From positions 1 through 11,621 of the forward strand of contig JAFGKP010000025.1 of the NCBI GenBank assembly GCA_016928455.1: DNA of 11,621 nt, read 5' to 3'. The position numbers were made by a program, and so were the translations under genes. Below the pieces are notes generated by a model that had not been told where the DNA came from, searched no databases, and saw only the letters and a program-made list of their open reading frames with translations. This DNA is from Methanomicrobia archaeon. Lineage in GTDB: Archaea > Halobacteriota > Syntropharchaeia > Alkanophagales > Methanospirareceae. Shown piece by piece: positions 6,279 through 11,621 of this stretch; the first letter of the stretch is position 1; the number at the start of each line of letters is the position of its first letter.

Positions 6279-7592
6279 TCATGTACTCCCAGGCTCGTAC
6301 CAGTCCGGAAGTACAAAATCAGTCTCCTTTACGCTATTCGGCCATACGATCTTCGGCCTCGTCTCGCCCACTGAATCGTCCCAGAACAATTGCTGCATAT
6401 AGAGATCGAACTTACTCTCACGGTAATCCTGCGTGAAGGTGATCACGCCGCCCTGCATTGCCTCGACCATTTGCGACATCTCGATCTCAGCCAGTGCGTC
6501 CCTGACCGCCGCTTTATCCACCGTACCAGCATTCTTCACCGCCTCAGCCGCGATATATACGCCCTCGTAGGTTGATGCACCCATCATGCTCGGGGGTGCA
6601 CCCCACCGCGCGGTAAAGTCATCCCTGAACGTTTCCACGGCACTCTCGATCGGCCCCGCAGGAATGGCATAGGGCCCAAATCGGCTCTCCTGGATCGAGT
6701 ATTCGCCCCAGCGCTCCACGCCAGTGTAGTAGTCCGGATCATCGTTGCATTCAACCGAGAGGTAAATGCTGTCCAACCCTACATCCTTTCTTCCCTGCGT
6801 GACGATGAGCGTCTGCTCGTTAAGGAACGCGACAGGATAAATGACATCGGGTTCAGTAGCCTTAATGACCGTGAGTGGCGTTCGGTAATCGGTCTCGCCC
6901 ATCTTGAATTTTTCCGCGGCAACGATCTCAATATTGAGATTGTACGTTTCAATCGTCTTTGTGGTAGCGTCATGAACGCCTATGCCATATGCGCTGTCCT
7001 GGTAGAGCAGCGCCATTCTCAGGGGCCGGTCTTCGGGGAAATTGAATCGTGCATAGATCTCGGGCTTTATAATCTCATTGACAAAGATCGTCGTGCGCTC
7101 ACCATAGTCGTCTGTGGTGGGGCAGTGATGGAAGAAGTAGCTTGTGTCAATATCCGTCCGGTGCGTTAATACCGGTGAAGAGGCGCCCGTGATGATGAAT
7201 GGCACCTTATGTTCCGCCGCAACAACTGAATCAGCAGACGTTACACCGCTTGAGAAGCCGCCGACAAGAAGGTCGACCTTATCCTCCGTAATGAGCTTCG
7301 TCACGGCCTCAACACCAGCTTTCGGCGACGATTCATCGTCTCCTTGCACGAGTGTTATGGTCATCGGAACGCCGTTGACGACGACGCCGCCCTTCGCGTT
7401 TATCTCCTCTGCTGCCAGGACCGCGGACTGCCACATATCCGTGCCCGTCGCACTTGCGCTTCCGGTTAAGGATGCGACCACACCGATCTTCAGCTCTCCC
7501 GATCCCACCTCAGGTTCTTCTGGATGTTCCACACAGCCTGCGAGTAGTAGCGAGGCTATCACTAACACCGATACTAAAGTCGTATATCTCAT
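6279..7592 (-). CDS. livJ: LIV-type substrate-binding lipoprotein
   Basis: An extracytoplasmic receptor for the importer (type I periplasmic-binding fold, Peripla_BP_6-like), 437 residues. The N-terminus is a short basic start (MRY), a hydrophobic helix, and a lipobox LLAGC with Cys20 as likely lipid anchor, then an acidic, proline-rich linker and the mature start ELKIGVVASLTGSASATGTD. The family feature AVLAAEEINAKGGV follows. The ligand cannot be read from sequence; relatives bind branched-chain or aromatic amino acids, aryl acids, urea or amides. An ATG at 7613 would add seven codons, but GAGGTGG at 7603-7597 lies inside that extension and serves the ATG at 7592 with good spacing. First gene of livJHM, divergent from paaK2, which argues for related substrates. 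Confidence 0.93.
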   Translation of the reverse strand: MRYTTLVSVLVIASLLLAGCVEHPEEPEVGSGELKIGVVASLTGSASATGTDMWQSAVLAAEEINAKGGVVVNGVPMTITLVQGDDESSPKAGVEAVTKLITEDKVDLLVGGFSSGVTSADSVVAAEHKVPFIITGASSPVLTHRTDIDTSYFFHHCPTTDDYGERTTIFVNEIIKPEIYARFNFPEDRPLRMALLYQDSAYGIGVHDATTKTIETYNLNIEIVAAEKFKMGETDYRTPLTVIKATEPDVIYPVAFLNEQTLIVTQGRKDVGLDSIYLSVECNDDPDYYTGVERWGEYSIQESRFGPYAIPAGPIESAVETFRDDFTARWGAPPSMMGASTYEGVYIAAEAVKNAGTVDKAAVRDALAEIEMSQMVEAMQGGVITFTQDYRESKFDLYMQQLFWDDSVGETRPKIVWPNSVKETDFVLPDWYEPGST

Positions 7593-7655
7593 GTTTCCAC
7601 CTCTACTTTTCATTCTGCAAGTTCTGCTAACCTTGTTAGATCTTCTAGACCCGGG

Positions 7656-7664
7656 TTATTTAAG
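7656..7664 (-). promoter_or_regulatory. TATA box of the livJHM operon
   Basis: The minus strand reads CTTAAATAA, preceded by the purine-rich GGAAAAG as possible BRE. Initiation about 25 bases downstream would fall near 7632, giving a leader of about 40 bases that contains the GAGGTGG ribosome site of livJ. Confidence 0.55.
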
Positions 7665-7678
7665 CTTTTCCTTTTTGC

Positions 7679-7754
7679 CCGGTCTGAAAATACCCTCGTT
7701 CGTGCCCTATTGGCACCGTACTTGCCCGTACAGGGTCGAGCAGTTACAGACCGG
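7679..7754. promoter_or_regulatory. nested inverted repeats in the livJ/paaK2 divergent promoter, possible operator region
   Basis: CCGGTCTG (7679-7686) and CAGACCGG (7747-7754) are perfect 8-base inverted copies 60 bases apart. Each sits just upstream of one of the two divergent TATA boxes (14 bases from the livJ box, 8 from the paaK2 box). Between them lies a compact dyad GTGCC-CTATT-GGCAC (7702-7716). The symmetry suggests shared control of transporter and ligase by one regulator; no regulator gene is visible in the window. Confidence 0.4.
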
Positions 7755-7762
7755 AGTGCGGA

Positions 7763-7770
7763 TTTATATA
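7763..7770 (+). promoter_or_regulatory. consensus TATA box of paaK2-ACT2, leaderless
   Basis: TTTATATA is the textbook archaeal box A. It ends 22 bases before the paaK2 ATG at 7793, so transcription should start at or within a few bases of the ATG. No ribosome site precedes the ATG. Confidence 0.75.
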
Positions 7771-7792
7771 GTTCACCTGCTTCATAAGATCC

Positions 7793-9094
7793 ATGGCTTT
7801 CTGGGATGAGCAGATAGAAACGCTGCCGCGAGAGGAACTAGCTACGTTACAGCTAAAACGGCTAAAGAACGTCATCGCCCGCGCTCGAAACTCGATTTTT
7901 TATCGGAATCGCCTTGCGGATATTGATGAGTCTCAGTTCACCAAGCCCGAGGATGTTGTTCAGCTCCCGTTCACCACGAAGCATGACCTGCGCCTGAACT
8001 ACGATTTTGGACTTTTAACCGTGCCGCAAGAGGAGATCGTACGCATGCATTCTTCCTCGGGTACCACAGGCAAGGCGACGGTCATCTTCCATACCCGCCG
8101 TGACATCGCGAATTGGGCAAACCTCGTTGCCCGGTGCATTGTTATGGCCGGCGCGGAGAAGCGTGATGTCTTCCAGAACATCATCAGCTACGGTATGTTC
8201 ACGGGTGGTTTGGGACTCCATTACGGCGCGGAGAGCGTGGGCATGCTGGTTATCCCCTCGGGTGTCGGGAACACCAAACGCCAGATTCAGTTGATGAAGG
8301 ATTTTAAAACGACCGTTTTCCATGCTACACCCTCCTACATCCTCTATGTCTCAGAGGTTATGGAGGAGGAGGGCGACGATCCCCGGGAGTTTGATTTACG
8401 GATCGGCTTTGTCGGTGCCGAGCCACACTCGGAGCAGACGAGGCAGAAGATCGAGGATATCTATGACATCAGCGCCTTTAATTCTTACGGCATGTCCGAG
8501 CTGAACGGCCCCGGGGTCGCGTTTGAATGCGAGGAGAAGAGCGGTATGCATTTCTGGGAAGATCAGTATCTTCTCGAGGTGGTGAATCCCCATACTGGTG
8601 AGGCGCTTGGCCCGGGCGAGGAAGGCGAGCTGGTCGTGACCACGCTCTGCCGCGAGGCCATGCCGATCATCCGGTACCGGACCGGCGATCTCGCCTCCAT
8701 CGTGGACGATGGCGAACCCTGCGCCTGCGGCAGAGCGCACGTTCGCATCTCACGGATCAAAGGTCGGACCGATGACATGCTCATTGTCCGTGGCGTCAAT
8801 CTTTACCCGAGTCAGATCGAGGACGTGCTCATGAGCTTCCCTGAAGTGGCCACTAATTACCAGCTCTATCTCGAGCGTAAGGGCACGCTCGACGAGCTGA
8901 CCGTCAAGGTGGAGCTCTATCCGAAGATGTTCACTGGCGACTTGAGAATGCTGAGGAAGCTCGAAAACGATATCCTCAAGGCAATTCAGGATGAGATCAT
9001 GGTGCGCCCCCGGGTGGAGTTCCACGAGCCCGGCAGCTTACCGCGAACGGAAGGCAAGGCGGTACGGGTGGTGGATTTACGCAAGGAGAATTAG
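7793..9094 (+). CDS. paaK: PaaK-like phenylacetate/aryl-CoA ligase (copy 2)
   Basis: A second AMP-forming ligase of the same family, 433 residues, clearly paralogous to the 1391-2695 gene along its whole length. Motifs are SSGTTGKAT (88-96), YGMFTGGLGLHYGAE (133-147), YGMSEL (232-237), YRTGD (295-299), CACGR (310-314), GRTDDM and the C-terminal GKAVR with likely catalytic Lys422. It differs from copy 1 in the presumed aryl pocket (NIISYGMFTGG against GYGYGLFTGG; PSGVGNTKRQ against PIGAGNTERQ), so a different acyl substrate is inferred. The start is fixed by the TATA box 22 bases upstream. ACT2 follows after a four-base gap. An F390-synthetase-like role cannot be excluded. All motifs expected for activity are present. 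Confidence 0.9.
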   Translation: MAFWDEQIETLPREELATLQLKRLKNVIARARNSIFYRNRLADIDESQFTKPEDVVQLPFTTKHDLRLNYDFGLLTVPQEEIVRMHSSSGTTGKATVIFHTRRDIANWANLVARCIVMAGAEKRDVFQNIISYGMFTGGLGLHYGAESVGMLVIPSGVGNTKRQIQLMKDFKTTVFHATPSYILYVSEVMEEEGDDPREFDLRIGFVGAEPHSEQTRQKIEDIYDISAFNSYGMSELNGPGVAFECEEKSGMHFWEDQYLLEVVNPHTGEALGPGEEGELVVTTLCREAMPIIRYRTGDLASIVDDGEPCACGRAHVRISRIKGRTDDMLIVRGVNLYPSQIEDVLMSFPEVATNYQLYLERKGTLDELTVKVELYPKMFTGDLRMLRKLENDILKAIQDEIMVRPRVEFHEPGSLPRTEGKAVRVVDLRKEN

Positions 9095-9098
9095 GTGA

Positions 9099-9527
9099 AT
9101 GGCCAAGCAGATAAATGTCTTCTTAGAAAATCGCCCGGGAAAACTGGAGCAGATTACCGGCGTCCTGGCGGACGCAGCCGTCAATATTCTAGCGCTGAAA
9201 ATCACTTCGGACGAGCAATACGGGATCTTTCAACTCCTTATGGATGATCCTGAACGGGGCTTTCGCGCACTGCAGCAGGCCGGCATGACCGCTTCCTTAA
9301 CGGATGTCGTTGCTGTTGAGGTTCAGAACACGCCCGGGAGCCTCCACAGCGTGTTGAAGGTTTTGCGTGAGGCGAACGTGAATATAGAGGACTGCTATGG
9401 CTTTGTGGTCGATACGGAGAAACGGGCAATCATCGTGCTCGATGTCACAGATCGCGCAACTGCCAAGCGAGTGCTTGAAGAGCAGGGCTACCGCATAATC
9501 GGGAGCTCCGAGCTCTATAGTCTTTAG
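9099..9527 (+). CDS. tandem ACT-domain protein, partner of paaK2
   Basis: A 142-residue cytosolic protein of two ACT domains (about 1-69 and 70-142), paralogous to the 948-1394 gene. The first domain begins KQINVFLENRPGKLEQITGVL and the second VAVEVQNTPGSLHSVLKVL; both keep the PG-x-L ligand loop. No enzyme or DNA-binding part is attached. The repeated pairing with a PaaK-like ligase suggests it senses an amino acid or aryl acid and acts on the ligase or transporter, but this is inference. The ATG lies four bases past the paaK2 stop; AAGGAG at 9083-9088 is a usable ribosome site 10 bases upstream, inside the end of paaK2. No T-tract follows, so the end of the transcript is unclear. Confidence 0.87.
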   Translation: MAKQINVFLENRPGKLEQITGVLADAAVNILALKITSDEQYGIFQLLMDDPERGFRALQQAGMTASLTDVVAVEVQNTPGSLHSVLKVLREANVNIEDCYGFVVDTEKRAIIVLDVTDRATAKRVLEEQGYRIIGSSELYSL

Positions 9528-9708
9528 CTCGCATGGCATCGTCTTCAGCGGCTTTGGCTGTGGAAGATGCGTCAGTGTATCGTGAAGCCGTGAGCAATAA
9601 CGGGATGGCTGGTGTCCTGCTAAGTAAGGCGTTTCGTTTCCTCGATACCGAATAAAGGTTGTTGTATCTACGGTAAATTGCGGTTTGGTTGATAGTATTT
9701 CAACCAGC

Positions 9709-9716
9709 TTTAAATA
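9709..9716 (+). promoter_or_regulatory. TATA box of the small membrane ORF and symporter
   Basis: TTTAAATA is identical to the box at 99-106 and ends 24 bases before the ATG at 9741. It therefore predicts a leaderless transcript beginning with the 35-codon ORF, not with the symporter. Confidence 0.65.
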
Positions 9717-9740
9717 CTGGTCTTCCTTACCATTGTCACT

Positions 9741-9848
9741 ATGATACTTGGCTTACCTGATACTACGGCTTATTTCGTGTGTGCCGCGTTTCTCGTGATG
9801 CTTCTGCTACTACTGTGGTGGGGCCTGCGATTCCGGGAGGTATCCTGA
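9741..9848 (+). CDS. 35-residue single-helix membrane protein, probable symporter accessory subunit
   Basis: This short ORF (ATG 9741, TGA 9846-9848) begins MILGLPDTTAYFVCAAF, continues as one strongly hydrophobic helix (about 10-29) and ends in a basic, polar tail (LRFREVS). It stops two bases before the symporter ATG, and the symporter ribosome site lies inside its last codons, so the two are coupled. A TATA box 24 bases ahead of its ATG makes it the first, leaderless gene of the transcript. From memory, archaeal SSS symporters are often preceded by proteins of this size beginning M-LGL-D and annotated as symporter small accessory proteins; this one fits in size, place and start. It would sit in the membrane with the symporter. 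Its exact role is unknown. Confidence 0.75.
   Translation: MILGLPDTTAYFVCAAFLVMLLLLLWWGLRFREVS
9835..9841 (+). promoter_or_regulatory. strong ribosome binding site that fixes the symporter start
   Basis: GGGAGGT lies nine bases before the ATG at 9851. The open frame extends upstream to an ATG at 9779, but that start has no ribosome site and would give a hydrophilic 24-residue extension that is only the small ORF read in another frame. Confidence 0.75.
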
Positions 9849-9850
9849 GC

Positions 9851-11416
9851 ATGTCGGATAGTCTTACGATCGGTATCGTCGCGATTTACTTCCTTGTTCT
9901 CATCGGAATCGGCGCATGGGGATCGCGAAAGATCAAGACCACGGAGGATTACATCCTTGCTGGACGTTCACTGGGTTTCTGGGTCTTCACGATCCTGATG
10001 GTCGCGTCGATCTGTAGCGGTATGACGCTTGTCGGCGTCAGCGGCCTCGGCTACTCGACCGGATGGCCGACCATCTGGGAGCAATTCTTCGTACCGCTCT
10101 CTGCGGCGTTCTGTATCATCCTCTTCGGCGTGAAACTTCACCACGTCGGGAAACATGCGGGCTATATGACTGTTCAAGATTACTTCGTCCATCGGTTTGA
10201 GAGTCCACGGGCGATTCGCGGATTGAGTGCCGTTGCCGGGATAGTGGTCTCGCTGATCTATCTTGTCGGGCAGTACACCGCGATCAGTATCGTGCTCATG
10301 TGGCTCTTCAAGATACCACATCTTCAGGCACTCCTGATAGCTGTGCTCATTATAACGCTCTACACGGTCATCGGCGGGCTCTTTGCCGTATCCTGGACCA
10401 CCCTTGTTCAGGGAGGGATCCTTATCATCGGTGTTATGCTCACGGCCCCGGTGGTGATCCTGAAAGCGGGGGGTCTGACGCACATCAACGAGGTGCTGGC
10501 CAGTGTTGATCCGAATATGGTGCAGCCCTGGTATCCTTCACCGGTCTACGCGGGCTACGCGTTCGCCACGCCTGAATTCCTCTTCTCATTCGCGATCATG
10601 CTCATGATCGGCCTGGCCGTCGCGCCGCATGTCATTAACAACGTGCTCGCCGCGAAGGAGGACAAGTACTTTCGGTGGTCTCCGCTCATTGCCTTCGTGG
10701 TGTACGTTATCGTGATGTTCCTCGTAAAGTTCGCGGGCTTCGCCGTTCGTGTGCTGGAACTTGAGGGGGCGCTGGTTCTTCCTGAGGCGGTGAACGCGCA
10801 GGACTTCGCTTTCATGTACGGCATTGAACATGCATTCACCCACGTCTTCATCTGGGGTGTCTTTGCCGTGATCGTACTCGCCGCCGTGATGTCCACGACC
10901 GATCGCCTCCTGCTGACCATCGGGACTATGTTCTCCTGGGATATCTACCACAACCTCTTCAAGCCGACAGCAAGTGACCGGGAGGTGCTCTTGATGAGTA
11001 AGATAGCAGTCATCGTCGCAGCGGTCGGCTCGCTCTGGCTGGCCATCAATCCACCGGCGATGCTCGCCTGGCTCATCTGGATGGGGATCGGTGTCATGCT
11101 CGCGACGTTCGCCGTGCCGCTGCTCGGTGGCCTGTACTGGCGTCGTGCAACCAAAGCCGGCGCTATAGCCAGCATGGCCCTGGGTCTGCTCAGTGCGGGC
11201 ATCTTTGGCTACTGGGACCAGTACGTGGCGAAGTTGCCCGTTCATTTCAGCTTCCCGGCGCTCATCATCGCGATCGTGGTAATGATCGTGGTCAGTCTGC
11301 TCACCTCGCGGAACAGTGATAGGGTCCTTGATGAGACGATGACCGGCCCGTACATCCAGCCACGTGAAACCTCGGGGATACCAGGTAGGTCGCGGAAACC
11401 GAGGCAAAGAGCGTAA
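9851..11416 (+). CDS. sodium:solute symporter (SSS family)
   Basis: A secondary transporter of 521 residues with about 13 membrane helices, the usual SSS plan. Features seen are the first helix (about 5-23), the family signature DYILAGRSLG (33-42), the SGMTLVGVSGLGYSTGW region of the first core helices, and MSTTD (347-351) at the start of the helix holding the second sodium site in PutP and vSGLT. The Ser/Thr pair of that site is kept, so sodium coupling is inferred. The basic, proline-rich tail after about 490 is cytoplasmic. The substrate cannot be read; relatives carry proline, pantothenate, acetate or sugars. The start at 9851 follows GGGAGGT. It is co-transcribed with the small membrane protein just upstream and is convergent with feoB. 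Confidence 0.9.
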   Translation: MSDSLTIGIVAIYFLVLIGIGAWGSRKIKTTEDYILAGRSLGFWVFTILMVASICSGMTLVGVSGLGYSTGWPTIWEQFFVPLSAAFCIILFGVKLHHVGKHAGYMTVQDYFVHRFESPRAIRGLSAVAGIVVSLIYLVGQYTAISIVLMWLFKIPHLQALLIAVLIITLYTVIGGLFAVSWTTLVQGGILIIGVMLTAPVVILKAGGLTHINEVLASVDPNMVQPWYPSPVYAGYAFATPEFLFSFAIMLMIGLAVAPHVINNVLAAKEDKYFRWSPLIAFVVYVIVMFLVKFAGFAVRVLELEGALVLPEAVNAQDFAFMYGIEHAFTHVFIWGVFAVIVLAAVMSTTDRLLLTIGTMFSWDIYHNLFKPTASDREVLLMSKIAVIVAAVGSLWLAINPPAMLAWLIWMGIGVMLATFAVPLLGGLYWRRATKAGAIASMALGLLSAGIFGYWDQYVAKLPVHFSFPALIIAIVVMIVVSLLTSRNSDRVLDETMTGPYIQPRETSGIPGRSRKPRQRA

Positions 11417-11465
11417 CATCAGAGTTCAGACGCCAACGCGATCTCGGAGATTCTTCCTGAGGCGG

Positions 11466-11621
11466 TCAAATGCCGATGAGAATCATCCGCATCAGCACGC
11501 CAACCGAGAATGAGATGAGCACCATCAATCCGGTGGCTTTGAGCATAGCTGTCACGCCCAACTCGCGAAGCATCACCACGAAGGTCGCGATGCAGGGGAA
11601 GTACGTGGCCAGAATGATGCA
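11466..11621 (-). CDS. feoB: FeoB-like ferrous iron transporter, C-terminal 51 residues (partial)
   Basis: The gene enters from the right edge on the minus strand and ends at the TGA at 11468-11466. The 51 visible residues begin CIILATYFPCIATFVVML, followed by RELGVTAMLKATGLM and a final hydrophobic helix ending MILIGI. The pattern Y-x-PC-x-AT....REL-G is that of the last gate region and C-terminal helix of FeoB, the GTPase-linked ferrous iron permease; the cysteine in PC is conserved in the family. The GTPase and most of the membrane domain lie outside the window. The stop is 49 bases from the symporter stop. The assignment rests on a short stretch. Confidence 0.7.
   Translation of the reverse strand, partial: CIILATYFPCIATFVVMLRELGVTAMLKATGLMVLISFSVGVLMRMILIGI

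Noticed and set aside
9533..9655. 40-codon ORF (starting MASSSAALAVED) in the 213-base gap between ACT2 and the small membrane ORF.
   Set aside because: It has no TATA box, no ribosome site, no recognisable features and low complexity at its start; probably chance.
9779..9850. N-terminal extension of the symporter to an ATG at 9779.
   Set aside because: The extension overlaps the small membrane ORF in another frame, has no ribosome site, and the ATG at 9851 has a strong one.
10586..11419. Long minus-strand open frame (277 codons) opposite the symporter.
   Set aside because: Its composition is extreme in His, Asp, Glu and Arg, as expected for the reverse of a hydrophobic membrane protein gene.
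11436..11448. Short dyad (ATCT-CGG-AGAT) between symporter and feoB as a possible terminator.
   Set aside because: The stem is very short, no T-tract follows on either strand, and archaeal termination does not depend on such hairpins.

Overview
The window looks archaeal, most likely euryarchaeal. TATA elements of the TTTAAATA / TTTATATA type sit 22-26 bases ahead of four first-in-transcript start codons with almost no leader, while genes further inside transcripts use GGTG/GGAGG-type ribosome sites. Gene content (PaaK-family ligases beside tandem-ACT proteins, a LIV-type ABC transporter, an SSS symporter preceded by a tiny membrane protein, FeoB) would fit a methanogen-, ANME- or Archaeoglobus-like organism. 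I cannot fix the genus from sequence alone.

Layout. (a) 129-680: a leaderless gene for a cysteine-containing protein of unknown function. (b) 948-2695, minus strand: operon paaK1-ACT1, ending in a T-tract. (c) 2878-4363, plus strand: livG-livF, the two ATPases of a branched-chain/aromatic amino-acid type ABC importer. (d) 4375-7592, minus strand: livJ-livH-livM, the lipoprotein receptor and two permeases, converging on livF with only 11 bases between stop codons. (e) 7793-9527, plus strand: a second, paralogous pair paaK2-ACT2. (f) 9741-11416, plus strand: a 35-codon single-helix membrane protein followed at once by an SSS-family symporter. (g) 11466-11621, minus strand: the C-terminal end of a FeoB-like ferrous iron transporter, cut by the window edge.

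How the genes may work together. A complete LIV-type importer is bracketed on both sides by a PaaK-like aryl-CoA ligase plus a two-ACT-domain protein. The simplest reading is a module for uptake and CoA activation of aromatic amino acids or their aryl-acid products, with the ACT proteins sensing amino acids or related ligands. Two divergent promoter regions (2696-2877 and 7593-7792) control the module and each carries inverted repeats that could be operators.

The least obvious items are the 35-codon ORF at 9741-9848 with its own leaderless promoter, the FeoB fragment at the right edge, the duplicated ligase-ACT pairs around a transporter split into two convergent operons, and the atypical ABC signature of LivG. 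No CRISPR, transposon, tRNA or rRNA was recognised.
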